The notes under the pieces are model-generated. The model made no database searches. It was not told the origin of the DNA and saw nothing but the letters and a program-made list of their open reading frames with translations. Below are positions 1 through 10,074 of a stretch of DNA of 64,000 nucleotides, in pieces. Location: the NCBI GenBank assembly GCA_002441345.1, contig DJVU01000009.1:1-64000 (forward strand). The letters run 5' to 3'. Position numbers and translations under genes: made by a program. Position 1 is the first letter of the stretch. Each line of letters starts with the position of its first letter. The stretch comes from Bacteroidales bacterium UBA6248 (GTDB lineage: Bacteria; Bacteroidota; Bacteroidia; Bacteroidales; Lentimicrobiaceae).

Positions 1-272
1 TATGCATTTGGCTTACCAGTACTCCTGTAATTGAAAGCCAGCTGAGTGTTTATCCGAATCCTTCGAACAGTGTGGTTAACATTGAAGTAACGAACAACAT
101 CAGCCAGGTTGTTGTATACAACTACCTTGGTCAGGTTGTTTATGAAAACAATGTAAACGGCGCTCAGACCCTAACGCTGAACGTACGCAACTACGAAGCC
201 GGTGCTTATCTGGTTAAATTTGTAACCAGGGAAGGCGAAAGCATCGCTAAGAAAGTTGTGGTTACCAAATAA
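1..272 (+). CDS. C-terminal fragment of a T9SS-secreted protein (5' end outside window)
   Basis: The frame is open from the window edge (first full codon at 3) and ends with TAA at 270-272. The visible 89 residues hold a typical type A T9SS sorting domain: a YPNPS motif, then short beta-strand segments, a GAYLVKF segment and a basic KKVVVTK end. In the family this domain directs export across the outer membrane and is removed or anchored at the surface. The function of the missing N-terminal part cannot be told. A GTG at 72 is only an internal codon. A strong terminator follows at once. Confidence 0.85.
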   Translation, partial: CIWLTSTPVIESQLSVYPNPSNSVVNIEVTNNISQVVVYNYLGQVVYENNVNGAQTLTLNVRNYEAGAYLVKFVTREGESIAKKVVVTK

Positions 273-311
273 TCATTGAATTGATCTGAAGCACACCTTA
301 ATGTGCTGCTG

Positions 312-342
312 AGAAGGGGGCTAACGGGCCCCCTTTTCTTTG
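312..342 (+). terminator. Rho-independent terminator after the T9SS protein
   Basis: A perfect 8-bp stem AAGGGGGC / GCCCCCTT (314-321 and 328-335) with a 6-nt loop is followed by TTTCTTTG. It lies about 40 bp after the stop codon. Confidence 0.85.
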
Positions 343-455
343 TCTGATTGCAAAATACCTTCCTGATTCGTTTCCGGCAACCGTTCATTGGTGAAGGGCG
401 GTATAACTGCCATTGCGGAGGTAAACTCTTATTAGGTCACATTGGCATATTTAGG

Positions 456-463
456 TAAATTTG
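456..463 (+). promoter_or_regulatory. Bacteroidetes -7 element TAAATTTG for the ABC-F gene
   Basis: Exact match to TAnnTTTG, 21 bp before the chosen ATG at 485. No convincing -33 TTTG at the usual spacing. Confidence 0.5.
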
Positions 464-484
464 CACACCATTAATTTCACTGGA

Positions 485-2437
485 ATGCTATCAGTTAATA
501 ACTTATCGGTTTACTTTACAGGGCGTTATCTATTTGATAGTGTTTCATTTCTGATTACCGAGAGGGATCGTGCCGGACTGGTAGGTAAGAACGGAGCCGG
601 AAAAACTACGCTGCTCCGGATTATAACAGGGGAGCAGGAGCCCGAAGGGGGGAGCATTTCAAAACCCAATGGACTTGAGATTGGCTACCTTCCGCAGGAG
701 ATAGTTACTACGGGTCCGGGAACTGTTTTTGAGGAGGCGATACGAGCTTTTGCACCTGTACTGGCGCTAAAAACCGAAGCCGACAAGCTGAGTCTGGAGA
801 TATCCGAACGTACCGACTTTCATTCCGAAGCTTACCTTCAGCTTTTAAATCGCCACCACGAACTGGAAGAACGATTCCGGATGCTTGGCGGTAATGAGAT
901 GGAAGGCGAAACGGAGAAAATCCTTCTGGGTCTCGGATTCCGGACAACAGACTTCGCCCGTCTGTTATCGGAATTCAGCGGAGGGTGGCGTATGCGCGTT
1001 GAACTCGCAAAACTGCTGTTGCGAAAGCCGGGGCTGCTATTGCTCGATGAGCCGACCAATCACCTTGATATTGAGTCGATACAATGGCTCGAAGAATATC
1101 TGAAATCGTTTCCGGGTGCCGTTATGGTTGTATCGCACGATCGCGCCTTTCTGGATAATGTAACCAACCGTACCATCGAAATTTCAAATGGTCGTATTTA
1201 CGACTTCCGTACCTCCTATACCGGATATGTGGAGCAGCGCGAAAGTATGCGCGAGCAACAGATGGCTGCATTTTCCAATCAGCAGCGGCAGCTTGCCGAC
1301 ATTGAACGTTTTATTGAACGGTTCAGGTATAAATCTACCAAAGCCCGTCAGGTTCAGTCGAAAATGAAGATGCTGGAGAAAATTGACAGGGTTGAAATAG
1401 ATGAAATCGATAAAAGTACCATTCACTTCCGCTTTCCTCCGGCTCCGGCTTCGGGCAAAATAGTTGTTGAAGCTGAAAACCTTGCCAAATTTTACGGAGA
1501 TTACCGGGTATTCAGTAATGTAAGTTTTGCCATAGAGCGCAACGATTTTGTTGCCTTCGTTGGCCGGAACGGTGAAGGAAAGACTACTTTGGCAAAAATT
1601 CTTGCTGAGAATCTTAGTCACGATGGAGTGTGCAGACTCGGACACAACGTTCGGCTTGGCTATTACGCACAGAATCAAGCCGACCTGCTTGATCCCGAAA
1701 AGACCGTTTTTGAAACCATCGACGAGGTTGCTGTGGGTGAAATCCGAACGAAAGTAAGAAATATACTCGGCAGCTTTCTGTTTTCGGGTGAAGATACAGA
1801 GAAAAAGGTGAAAGTGCTTTCAGGAGGTGAGAAGTCCAGACTGGCCCTCGCCCGTTTGCTTCTTTCTCCGGTAAATCTTTTGATTCTTGATGAGCCGACC
1901 AACCATCTGGATATGACTTCAAAGGATATACTCAAAAATGCTCTGCTCATGTTTGACGGCACCCTTGTGGTAGTTTCCCACGATCGGGATTTTTTACAGG
2001 GACTAACGAGTAAGATCTTTGAATTTCGCGACGGAATGGTGAAGCAGCACATAGGCGACATCTACGATTTTCTTGATAAGCGACGGATAGCCACCCTTGA
2101 TGAACTGAGCAGTGCAGGGAGAAATGCCATTCAGGATGGTGCATCGCAGGCGGTTTCCGCCAACAAAGCTTCGTATGAGAAAAGGCGTATGCTCGAAAAG
2201 GAGATTCGCAAGCTTGGCTCAAAGATTGAAAAAGTTGAGGAGAATATCAATCGCCTGGAAGCACAAATTGCTGAAATTGACGGTATGCTTTCAAATCCGG
2301 ATTTACACACCGATTCACTTTCCGATGGTTCCGTATTTGAAAAATATGAATCGCTGCGCAGCGAACTGACCTCAGAAATGGATAGCTGGGAGAAGCTTCA
2401 TTCCGAACTCGAAGAATTAAAGGGAAAGGACAACTGA
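485..2437 (+). CDS. ABC-F family ATPase (ribosome-associated type)
   Basis: A soluble protein of 650 residues with two ABC ATPase domains and no membrane segment, the ABC-F architecture. The first domain has GKNGAGKTT, an FSGGWRMR signature and LLLLDEPTNHLD. The second has GRNGEGKTT, LSGGEKSR and LLILDEPTNHLD. A linker of the P-site tRNA interaction motif type lies between them, and the last 100 residues are charged and probably coiled coil, as in Uup/YdiF-like members. ABC-F proteins act on ribosomes, either relieving stalling or protecting against antibiotics; which one cannot be told here. ATG 485 is preferred over the in-frame TTG at 461 because the latter overlaps the TAnnTTTG element. 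It converges with the polyprenyl synthase gene with 4 bp between stops. Confidence 0.93.
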   Translation: MLSVNNLSVYFTGRYLFDSVSFLITERDRAGLVGKNGAGKTTLLRIITGEQEPEGGSISKPNGLEIGYLPQEIVTTGPGTVFEEAIRAFAPVLALKTEADKLSLEISERTDFHSEAYLQLLNRHHELEERFRMLGGNEMEGETEKILLGLGFRTTDFARLLSEFSGGWRMRVELAKLLLRKPGLLLLDEPTNHLDIESIQWLEEYLKSFPGAVMVVSHDRAFLDNVTNRTIEISNGRIYDFRTSYTGYVEQRESMREQQMAAFSNQQRQLADIERFIERFRYKSTKARQVQSKMKMLEKIDRVEIDEIDKSTIHFRFPPAPASGKIVVEAENLAKFYGDYRVFSNVSFAIERNDFVAFVGRNGEGKTTLAKILAENLSHDGVCRLGHNVRLGYYAQNQADLLDPEKTVFETIDEVAVGEIRTKVRNILGSFLFSGEDTEKKVKVLSGGEKSRLALARLLLSPVNLLILDEPTNHLDMTSKDILKNALLMFDGTLVVVSHDRDFLQGLTSKIFEFRDGMVKQHIGDIYDFLDKRRIATLDELSSAGRNAIQDGASQAVSANKASYEKRRMLEKEIRKLGSKIEKVEENINRLEAQIAEIDGMLSNPDLHTDSLSDGSVFEKYESLRSELTSEMDSWEKLHSELEELKGKDN

Positions 2438-2441
2438 TACC

Positions 2442-3422
2442 TCAGAATTTGCGGTCAAGCATTCCGGAAACAAGCTTCATCAGCGGTTCCAGCGCTTCCG
2501 GATTGATTCTGACCTTTTTCAGACTTTCCGTGCCCTTATTGTAATAGGAGGCAATTATGTCCCTTGTGCTTTCCCGGACTCCGTTCCGTACGAAAATATC
2601 GAGTACTCTGTTTACTTTTTCCGCGGGATCGGTAATACTGCCGGAATAGATTGCCTGAAGTTCACGCTTGTCGGAAACCGATGCATTTTCAAGTGCTCTC
2701 AGGTATAAATAGGTTTTTTTGTTTACCACGATATCGCCCCCGGTTTTCTTACCAAAGGTGCGTTCATCGCCGAAAGCATCCAGGTAATCATCCTGAAGCT
2801 GAAATGCTATACCAATGTTCTCTCCGAACACGTAAATGTGATCGGCTTCCTCTTTGGAAGCACCTCCGATAAGTGCCCCGATCTTCAGACTGGCAGCAAG
2901 CAGTACAGCTGTTTTCAGACGAATCATCGTAATATACTCTGCAAGACTGACGGATTCAGTGGTTTCGAAGTCGATGTCGTATTGCTGTCCTTCGCATACT
3001 TCAATGGCAGTACGTGTAAAAACATTCATGAGTCCCGGAAGCAGTTCGGGGGCAGAAGCTGAAAGCTGTCCGTATGCTATAGCAAACATTGTATCCCCGG
3101 AGAGGATAGCCGTATTTATGTTCCATTTCTTGTATACCGTTTCAGCGCCTCTTCGCAGTGGTGCCTGATCGATTATATCGTCGTGCAGCAGTGTAAAGTT
3201 GTGAAAGATCTCTATAGCCGTTGCAGCCGGCAGAGCACGTTCCGGATTGCCTCCGAACATCTGTGCGGCAACAAGCGTCAGCAGGGGTCGTAAACGCTTG
3301 CCACCCTGATTCATGGTATAGCTTATCGGTTCATACAAACCGGAGGGTTCTTTGTAAACCGGAAGTGTAGCAATGGCATTGGAAACCATCTGCTGCAGCT
3401 GCTCTACTGTATAACTTTGCAT
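2442..3422 (-). CDS. Polyprenyl diphosphate synthase (isoprenyl chain elongation)
   Basis: A trans-isoprenyl diphosphate synthase of 326 residues that condenses isopentenyl diphosphate onto allylic diphosphates. The first aspartate motif DDIID is at 81-85 and the second, DDYLD, at 211-215. The GKRLRP substrate-binding segment is near 41-46. Phe76 lies five residues before the first motif, a position that tunes chain length, but FPP, GGPP and longer products cannot be separated safely. The product would feed quinone or glycan-carrier lipid. It starts 17 bp after the rfbA stop on the same strand, so the two are probably co-transcribed. Confidence 0.93.
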   Translation of the reverse strand: MQSYTVEQLQQMVSNAIATLPVYKEPSGLYEPISYTMNQGGKRLRPLLTLVAAQMFGGNPERALPAATAIEIFHNFTLLHDDIIDQAPLRRGAETVYKKWNINTAILSGDTMFAIAYGQLSASAPELLPGLMNVFTRTAIEVCEGQQYDIDFETTESVSLAEYITMIRLKTAVLLAASLKIGALIGGASKEEADHIYVFGENIGIAFQLQDDYLDAFGDERTFGKKTGGDIVVNKKTYLYLRALENASVSDKRELQAIYSGSITDPAEKVNRVLDIFVRNGVRESTRDIIASYYNKGTESLKKVRINPEALEPLMKLVSGMLDRKF

Positions 3423-3439
3423 GGTGTTGTATATAATGT

Positions 3440-4297
3440 TCAGGGTATATGCATCAGGTAGTCACCATAGCCACTCTTCAGCAGGGGCTGGGCCAGGTTG
3501 TGCAGCTGTTCCCGGTTGATAAAGCCCATTCTATAGGCAATCTCTTCGATACATCCGATTTTCAGACCCTGACGGTTTTCAATTACTTCAACAAATTGCG
3601 AAGCCTGGAGCAGCGAGCTGAACGTTCCGGTATCAAGCCAGGCCGTACCCCGGCTCATGGTTTTCACTTTTAACTGTCCTCTTTCAAGGTACCAGCGGTT
3701 TACATCTGTAATTTCATACTCACCCCGGGCACTTGGCTGAATGTTGCGGGCAACCTCCACCACGCTGTTATCGTAAAAATAGAGGCCGGGAACGGCATAA
3801 TTGCTTTTGGGTTGTTTTGGTTTTTCTTCTATCGAGATAGCCTTGCCGGCAGAGTCAAATTCTACAACTCCATACCGTTCAGGATCGGCAACGTGATAGG
3901 CGAAAACAATGCCTCCATCGGGCTTTCTGCATTCGGCAAGCAATGATTGAAGGCCCGAACTGTAAAAGATATTATCGCCCAGAATTAAAGCAGCATCTTC
4001 TTTACCGATAAAAGGAGCACCTATAACGAATGCCTGCGCCAGGCCGTTGGGTACATGCTGCACGGCATAGCTGAAACGGCATCCCAGCGATTTCCCGTCA
4101 CCGAGAAGCTTCTCAAAATTTGGGAGATCGTACGGAGTGGAAATAATGAGGATTTCATTAATGCCTGCCATCATCAGTACCGAGAGTGGATAATATATCA
4201 TCGGCTTATCGTAAACCGGCATAAGCTGCTTGCTTACAGCCAGTGTAAGAGGGTGCAAACGGGTGCCGGATCCGCCGGCTAGTATGATTCCTTTCAT
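3440..4297 (-). CDS. rfbA: Glucose-1-phosphate thymidylyltransferase
   Basis: Makes dTDP-glucose from glucose-1-phosphate and dTTP, the first step toward dTDP-L-rhamnose. The N-terminus carries the nucleotidyltransferase signature (LAGGSGTRLHPLT), followed by VSKQLMPVYDKP and the YGVVEFD segment of the sugar-binding domain. At 285 residues it is full length. The other rml genes are not adjacent; instead a polyprenyl synthase follows and an MMPL exporter precedes by 93 bp on the same strand. A shared cell-envelope role is suggested by context only. Confidence 0.95.
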   Translation of the reverse strand: MKGIILAGGSGTRLHPLTLAVSKQLMPVYDKPMIYYPLSVLMMAGINEILIISTPYDLPNFEKLLGDGKSLGCRFSYAVQHVPNGLAQAFVIGAPFIGKEDAALILGDNIFYSSGLQSLLAECRKPDGGIVFAYHVADPERYGVVEFDSAGKAISIEEKPKQPKSNYAVPGLYFYDNSVVEVARNIQPSARGEYEITDVNRWYLERGQLKVKTMSRGTAWLDTGTFSSLLQASQFVEVIENRQGLKIGCIEEIAYRMGFINREQLHNLAQPLLKSGYGDYLMHIP

Positions 4298-4390
4298 ACT
4301 GTTTTACGTTTTATATCTATGTATTAATGTAATGCAGCTGTCTTTCCAAATCCTGGTATCGAAGATCTGTACTATTTGCAGATTTCCGTC

Positions 4391-6805
4391 CTATATTTTC
4401 AGTTCCGGTTTTTCATCCTTTTTGCTTTCAGCCTGTTCGTCGCCATTAAACTCACTTTCCTCATTCTCCTCGAATATCTCGATCAGTGGCTCCTCGAATT
4501 TTGGTGTGGTTATCCATTTGTCAAGCGAAAGCAGGAGCGAAGGAAGTAGCATCAGATTTGAAAACAGGGCAACGATCAGGGTAAACGAAATCAGAAACCC
4601 AACCGATTGGGTGCCGCCAAACGATGAGAGAGTAAATATTCCAAAACCCAGAAACAGAACAATGGATGAATAGATCATACTGAAACCGGTTTCCCTGAGT
4701 GCAGAAAAGACAGAAATACGGATATCCCAGTTGTTATGCTTCAGCGCCAGGCGGTATCTCGACAGGAAATGTATGGCATTATCGACCGATATTCCCAGGG
4801 CAATGCTGAAGATCAGAATGGTAGATGGTTTTATCGGTATGTTGAAATAACCCATCAGCGCAGCTGTCATTATTTGAGGAAGCAGATTCGGCACCATTGA
4901 AACAGCTACCATCTTAAACGATGAGAACATCAGACCCATCAGAATGCTGATCAGTATGACCGCCATGATAAGACTGGTCATCAGGTTATTAACAAGGTAT
5001 GTTGTCCCTTTTAAAAATACCAGGCTTGTGCCGGTTAGTTCAACCGAATACTTGCCGGGATCGAAAATGGAATCTATATCCGGTTTCAATTCATCCTTAA
5101 TACGCTGGATGTCGTGGGTTCCAATATTCGCCATCTGCACGCTGATGCGTGTTCGGCTCAGAGTGGTATCCACAAAGGAATTGAGAATGGTGCGCTTTCC
5201 GGACTGCATTGAAGGCAGATACTGCATGATAAAATTGCGCTCCTGGCTGTTGGGTATTCCATACATTTCAGGATCCCCATTGTAGAATGCCTGTTTTGAA
5301 TACTTTACCAGCTCAGCCACCGAGAGTGGTTTCGAGAATTCGGGATACCGGGCAAGAGTGTCCTGCAATTCGCTTATCTTCTGAATCGTCGACATCTGCA
5401 TAACGCCTCTCGGCTTGCGCGTGTCGATAGTAATCTCAAACGGCAGGATTCCTTTAAATTCCTTTTCGAAAAACAGAAGATCCTGATACATCGGGTGACG
5501 ATGCGGTACATCATCCACAACATTGCCGGTGGTCTTCAGCAAATTGATGCCGACAAGCCCGAAACCAAGTATAACGATTGCTGAAATATAAATGGCCTTG
5601 CGGTGATTTTCAACAAGCCCGGCTACTTTGTCGATCAGGCCGGTGGTGAACTTGTTGTCGAGATGTTTTATATGCCTTAACTGCGGAGGATCGAGATAGC
5701 TGTAGAGGATGGGGATCAGGAAAATGGAAAGTATGAACACAACCATGATGTTTATGGCTGCTACAATCCCGAATTCGACCAGCAGGCTGTTGCCAGTGAT
5801 GATGAAAGAGGCAAAACCGGTTGCTGTGGTAAGGTTGGTAAGAAATGTCGCGTTACCGGTACGCACCACCACCCTTGAAAGAGCTTTAACCTTGTTGCCA
5901 TGCTCCCTGAATTCGTGATGGTACTTGTTGAGAAGAAATATGCAGTTTTCAACGCCTATTATAATCAGCAGGGGAGGAATGATGCCCGTAAGGATGGTAA
6001 TTTCATATCCAAGCAGCCCTATGATTCCCATAGCCCAGATTACGCTTATGGTAACGATCATAAGCGGGAACAATACTGCTTTGAACGACCGGAAGAAGAT
6101 AAACAGTACGATGGATGCAATCAGCAGTGACAGCAGGGTAAACATCAGCAGTTCCTGCTGGACCATTTTCATGGTTTTGGTACGAATGTAAGGCATCCCT
6201 GAAAAGTGAACCTCCACGTTGTGCTTCCCGCTGAATTTTTCAACTTCATTTTCAATATCCCTTACAAGGCTGATACGGCTTTTGTTATTTACTTTTTCCT
6301 TGTCAAGTGTGAGCATCATAAGGGTGGCGTTGCTCTCTTTATTCAGAACAAGTCCGTCGTAGAAGGGAAGATCGAAAATTATTTTTTTTATGCTGTCAAG
6401 CTCTGCCTGGGTTAGCGGCTTTTGTCGGATTACCGGTTTAAAGTCGAATTTCCTGGAACTTTCGTTTTTTTCGAGCGTATAAAGTTTGGCGATCGAAAGC
6501 ACTTCCTCCACGCCGTCCACATTCCGCAGGTTTTCAGTAAGGTCGTACCAGTCGTTAAACTCATCAAGGTTAAATAACGATTCGTCTTTCACACCGATAA
6601 AAAGCACAGACCCATCCTGACCAAACGTCTCCCGGAAATCGCTGTAAACGATCATGGCTGTATCGGTAGAAGGCAGCATTTGCGCCATTTCGTAAGAAAG
6701 GTGCACGTCAAGAGCTTTATATCCCATGAAGGCAGTGATCAGTATTATGGCGATCAGGTTGCCAAGACGGTTACGCAGAATGAATCGGACAAGGTATTTC
6801 CACAT
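4391..6805 (-). CDS. MMPL/RND-superfamily exporter
   Basis: A membrane protein of 804 residues with the RND plan in two halves: one N-terminal transmembrane helix, a large extracytoplasmic domain (about 35-215), a five-helix bundle, then the same pattern again. The second bundle contains GISVDNAIHFLSRYR, which matches the conserved helix-4 region of MMPL and SSD-type transporters. The C-terminal 35 residues are very acidic. Relatives move lipids, hopanoids or hydrophobic compounds; the substrate here is unknown. Downstream rfbA and the isoprenoid synthase make an envelope-lipid role reasonable but unproven. Confidence 0.85.
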   Translation of the reverse strand: MWKYLVRFILRNRLGNLIAIILITAFMGYKALDVHLSYEMAQMLPSTDTAMIVYSDFRETFGQDGSVLFIGVKDESLFNLDEFNDWYDLTENLRNVDGVEEVLSIAKLYTLEKNESSRKFDFKPVIRQKPLTQAELDSIKKIIFDLPFYDGLVLNKESNATLMMLTLDKEKVNNKSRISLVRDIENEVEKFSGKHNVEVHFSGMPYIRTKTMKMVQQELLMFTLLSLLIASIVLFIFFRSFKAVLFPLMIVTISVIWAMGIIGLLGYEITILTGIIPPLLIIIGVENCIFLLNKYHHEFREHGNKVKALSRVVVRTGNATFLTNLTTATGFASFIITGNSLLVEFGIVAAINIMVVFILSIFLIPILYSYLDPPQLRHIKHLDNKFTTGLIDKVAGLVENHRKAIYISAIVILGFGLVGINLLKTTGNVVDDVPHRHPMYQDLLFFEKEFKGILPFEITIDTRKPRGVMQMSTIQKISELQDTLARYPEFSKPLSVAELVKYSKQAFYNGDPEMYGIPNSQERNFIMQYLPSMQSGKRTILNSFVDTTLSRTRISVQMANIGTHDIQRIKDELKPDIDSIFDPGKYSVELTGTSLVFLKGTTYLVNNLMTSLIMAVILISILMGLMFSSFKMVAVSMVPNLLPQIMTAALMGYFNIPIKPSTILIFSIALGISVDNAIHFLSRYRLALKHNNWDIRISVFSALRETGFSMIYSSIVLFLGFGIFTLSSFGGTQSVGFLISFTLIVALFSNLMLLPSLLLSLDKWITTPKFEEPLIEIFEENEESEFNGDEQAESKKDEKPELKI

Positions 6806-7106
6806 GCGGTATTAATTCAACGGTGGCTTCGTTACTTTTGCAATCATCACACATGCAGCGGATGATTGATTATTTGCGGCCAAAAGTACGATATTCCCCG
6901 GATTCTTTGTTGTTTATTGGTAAAAATCGAATGGTTAATTTAATGGATATTTGCAGTATATTACCTGATGTTCAGCGAATTGGATTCCTGCTGATGGTCT
7001 GTCCCGGTTTCCGGAACAAATAATTGTCTGCCGAACCACTCTTTTTTTACAGCTGCAGTTCGCCGGTTCAGTTCAGACTGTACCTTTGCATACAAGGATT
7101 TCTCTT
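6806..7106. other. Intergenic region between divergent genes
   Basis: About 300 bp between the MMPL gene and the dehydrogenase gene. It holds two plus-strand TAnnTTTG matches, TACTTTTG at 6833-6840 and TACCTTTG at 7081-7088. A small frame here (6823-7023) has no signal, domain or codon evidence and is not called. Confidence 0.5.
7081..7088 (+). promoter_or_regulatory. -7 element TACCTTTG before the 2-hydroxyacid dehydrogenase
   Basis: Exact TAnnTTTG match 18 bp before the ATG at 7107. Confidence 0.5.
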
Positions 7107-8063
7107 ATGGAAAAGCGTGTTTTATTTTTAGATACGGCTCACCCTTTCCTTGCGGAAGAGCTTGAAAAAATGGGATTTGAATGTACACATTACCACGGTA
7201 ACGACCGGCAGGCCATTCTTTCGGTAATTGGTGATTTCGACGGAATCGTTATCCGGAGCAAGATCAAACTCGACCGTCAGGTTCTGCAGGAAGCACACAG
7301 GCTGAAGTTTATCGGCAGGGTAGGGGCCGGCATGGAAAATATAGATGTTCCCTATGCCGTATCCAGGGGGATACGATGCCTTAATGCTCCTGAAGGCAAC
7401 CGGGATGCCGTAGGCGAACATGCCATAGGTATGTTGCTGGCACTCAATAACTACCTTTGCAGGGCCAACCTCCAGGTCCGCAACGGGATATGGATACGCG
7501 AAGGAAACAGAGGTTCCGAAATACAGGGAAAGACAATTGGAATTATTGGCTACGGAAATATGGGCAGCGCGTTTGCCGAAAAGCTCAGAGGGTTCGGAGT
7601 GCGGATAATAGCCTACGATAAATACCTATCGGGATTTGGAAATCAGTTTGTACATGAAGTGCAAATGGAAGCCATCTTCCGGGAAACCGATATCCTCAGC
7701 CTTCATGTGCCGCTGACTGAAGAAACGCATCACCTGGTTGACAAAACCTACCTGAAATCGTTTGAAAAACAAATCATACTAATCAACACAGCAAGGGGTC
7801 AATGCGTGAAGACCGCCGATCTGCTGGATGCCATTGATGCCGGAGCCGTGGCCGGAGCCGCCCTTGATGTGCTTGAATACGAGAATATGTCCTTCGAGAA
7901 TCTGAATGCGGAAGATCTGCCTCCCGATTTTAAACGGCTGATTGAATGCGAAAAGATCCTGCTTTCGCCGCATATAGCCGGGTGGACTCATGAGTCGAAC
8001 CGCAAAATGGCTGTCACCCTCGTTCAAAAAATTGCGGATCATTACGGGAAACAGTTCCGGTAA
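7107..8063 (+). CDS. D-2-hydroxyacid dehydrogenase (SerA-like)
   Basis: NAD-dependent oxidoreductase of 318 residues that interconverts a 2-hydroxy acid and a 2-oxo acid. The Rossmann motif GYGNMG is at 148-153. The catalytic set is present: Arg230 in NTARG, Glu259 and His289 in LSPHIAGWTHES. The N-terminal RVGAGMENID segment matches the 3-phosphoglycerate dehydrogenase branch, but the C-terminal ACT domain is absent, as in short SerA forms. There is no serC or serB beside it, so a serine-synthesis role is likely but not certain. The in-frame TTG at 7086 lies inside the promoter element, so ATG 7107 was chosen. Confidence 0.88.
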   Translation: MEKRVLFLDTAHPFLAEELEKMGFECTHYHGNDRQAILSVIGDFDGIVIRSKIKLDRQVLQEAHRLKFIGRVGAGMENIDVPYAVSRGIRCLNAPEGNRDAVGEHAIGMLLALNNYLCRANLQVRNGIWIREGNRGSEIQGKTIGIIGYGNMGSAFAEKLRGFGVRIIAYDKYLSGFGNQFVHEVQMEAIFRETDILSLHVPLTEETHHLVDKTYLKSFEKQIILINTARGQCVKTADLLDAIDAGAVAGAALDVLEYENMSFENLNAEDLPPDFKRLIECEKILLSPHIAGWTHESNRKMAVTLVQKIADHYGKQFR

Positions 8064-8267
8064 GATAATCCTGCCCGGCAGAAATACAATTAATATCTTG
8101 TTTCCCGGATGATTGTTTCAGTATTCCATCCCGGCAAGGCGATAACCCTTCACTGCACAACAGAAGCTGGTGACGTGCAGATGGTTCCATCATACAGTCA
8201 GTGTAAGGCGCAAAGCAATTCCTTAAAATCCGGAAATTCAGTGGGATTTTGAGACTTCAAAAAGTGC

Positions 8268-8275
8268 TATCTTTG
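8268..8275 (+). promoter_or_regulatory. -7 element TATCTTTG before lysS
   Basis: Exact TAnnTTTG match 14 bp before the lysS ATG at 8290; the leader must be very short. A TTTTG at 8247-8251 is a possible upstream element. Confidence 0.5.
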
Positions 8276-8289
8276 CAAAAATTTTTTGT

Positions 8290-10017
8290 ATGTATCAGGA
8301 TCTCAGCGAACAGGAAGCAATACGAAGAGAATCACTTAAGGAACTCCAGAATCTTGGAATCAATCCATACCCCGCCGAAGCCTTTGATGTAACGATTTCT
8401 ACTGCCGATATTCACCAAAATTTCCCTGACAACCATTCATTGTATCAGGATATCAGCATAGCAGGACGGATCATGACCCGCAGAATTATGGGAGCGGCTT
8501 CATTCGTCGACCTGCAGGACGCTTCCGGCAGGATACAGTTATACATAAAACGCGATGAAATTTGTCCCGGAGAGGATAAAACGTTGTATAACACCGTGTT
8601 TAAACGCCTGCTCGACATAGGCGATATCATTGGTGTTACCGGTTTTGTGTTTATAACGCAGATGGGAGAAATTTCCATTCATGTTAAATCACTCAAACTC
8701 CTGAGTAAATCGCTGCGGGTTTTACCCGTTGTTAAGGAAAAAGATGATCAGGTTTTTGATGCGTTCAGCGATCCGGAAGCCCGATATCGCCAGCGATACG
8801 TAGACCTGATCGTAAATCCGGAGGTGCGCGATATTTTTGTCAGGCGCAGTCAGATCATAAATACCATGCGGTCGTTCTTCAACCAGCGCGGTTACCTGGA
8901 AGTGGAAACACCCATACTTCAACCCATTCCCGGAGGAGCGGCAGCACGTCCGTTTATCACGCACCACAACGCGCTCGATATGCCTCTGTATCTGCGTATA
9001 GCAAATGAGCTGTACCTTAAAAAGCTTATTGTCGGGGGATTCGACGGTGTGTACGAATTTGCAAAAGACTTCCGCAACGAAGGTATGGATCGCACCCATA
9101 ACCCGGAGTTTACCGTACTGGAAATTTACGTTGCATACAAGGATTACCTCTGGATGATGGATTTCACCGAGGAAATGCTGGTTACCGTTGCTCAGACTCT
9201 GCACGGTAAATCCGAAGTTGTTCTGGGCGACCGAATCATCAACTTTGGCCGTCCTTTCAGGCGACTGACCATGACGGATGCCATAAAGGAATATGCCGGA
9301 ATTGATATTTCCGGAAAAACGGAAGACGAACTGAGGAATATATGCAGGGACCTGGGCATTGAAACCACCGGAGCCATGGGTAAAGGCAAGCTTATCGATG
9401 CGATTTTCGGAGAGAAGTGCGAGGAGCATCTGATTCAGCCGACGTTTATCATGGATTATCCCATCGAAATGTCGCCCCTTTGCAAGCGCCACCGCACCAA
9501 TCCCGAGCTTACCGAGCGTTTTGAGTTGTTTGTGAATGGCAAGGAGCTTTGCAATGCCTATTCCGAACTTAACGACCCCATCGACCAGCTGGGCCGTTTT
9601 CAGGATCAACTCAGGCTTTCGCAGAAAGGCGACGACGAAGCTATGTTTATCGATATGGACTTTGTGCGGGCACTCGAATACGGAATGCCCACCTGCTCGG
9701 GTATGGGAATTGGTATCGACAGACTCACCATGTTTCTTACCAACCAGCCTTCTATACAGGATGTTCTGTTCTTCCCGCAGATGCGACCCGAAAAGCCTGC
9801 CACGCCTGCCGGCGATTCCGATCAGGCCTTCATGGATGCTGGAGTTCCCGAAGCATGGGTTCCTGTTCTTCGCAAATACGGATTTAAAACCCTGGCAGGT
9901 CTCAGGGAGGCGAATCCAAACAAGCTGCTGAACGATCTGGGCGGGCTGCGAAAGAAAATGAAGCTTGATATACCTGCCCTCAAACTTGAGGAAATCAAGG
10001 CCTGGATGGGTGAATAA
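8290..10017 (+). CDS. lysS: Lysyl-tRNA synthetase, class II
   Basis: Charges tRNA-Lys. The N-terminal OB-fold anticodon-binding domain (about 55-145, with GRIMTRRIMG) is followed by the class II core: motif 1 near 180-200, motif 2 FRNEGMDRTHNPEF, and motif 3 GMGIGIDRL near 475. At 575 residues it is about 70 longer than the E. coli enzyme. The extra C-terminal 60 residues form a small helical domain (LRKYGFKTLAGLREANPNKL), an extension I know from Bacteroidetes LysRS. Transaldolase follows 57 bp downstream. Confidence 0.97.
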   Translation: MYQDLSEQEAIRRESLKELQNLGINPYPAEAFDVTISTADIHQNFPDNHSLYQDISIAGRIMTRRIMGAASFVDLQDASGRIQLYIKRDEICPGEDKTLYNTVFKRLLDIGDIIGVTGFVFITQMGEISIHVKSLKLLSKSLRVLPVVKEKDDQVFDAFSDPEARYRQRYVDLIVNPEVRDIFVRRSQIINTMRSFFNQRGYLEVETPILQPIPGGAAARPFITHHNALDMPLYLRIANELYLKKLIVGGFDGVYEFAKDFRNEGMDRTHNPEFTVLEIYVAYKDYLWMMDFTEEMLVTVAQTLHGKSEVVLGDRIINFGRPFRRLTMTDAIKEYAGIDISGKTEDELRNICRDLGIETTGAMGKGKLIDAIFGEKCEEHLIQPTFIMDYPIEMSPLCKRHRTNPELTERFELFVNGKELCNAYSELNDPIDQLGRFQDQLRLSQKGDDEAMFIDMDFVRALEYGMPTCSGMGIGIDRLTMFLTNQPSIQDVLFFPQMRPEKPATPAGDSDQAFMDAGVPEAWVPVLRKYGFKTLAGLREANPNKLLNDLGGLRKKMKLDIPALKLEEIKAWMGE

Positions 10018-10074
10018 CCCGATAATACGGCACCTTTTACACATGTAAATTCTGTATCTAAAGAACACACTGCA

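Noticed and set aside
6823..7023. A 66-codon frame between the MMPL and dehydrogenase genes
   Set aside because: It begins with GTG ahead of the TACTTTTG element and has no coding features.
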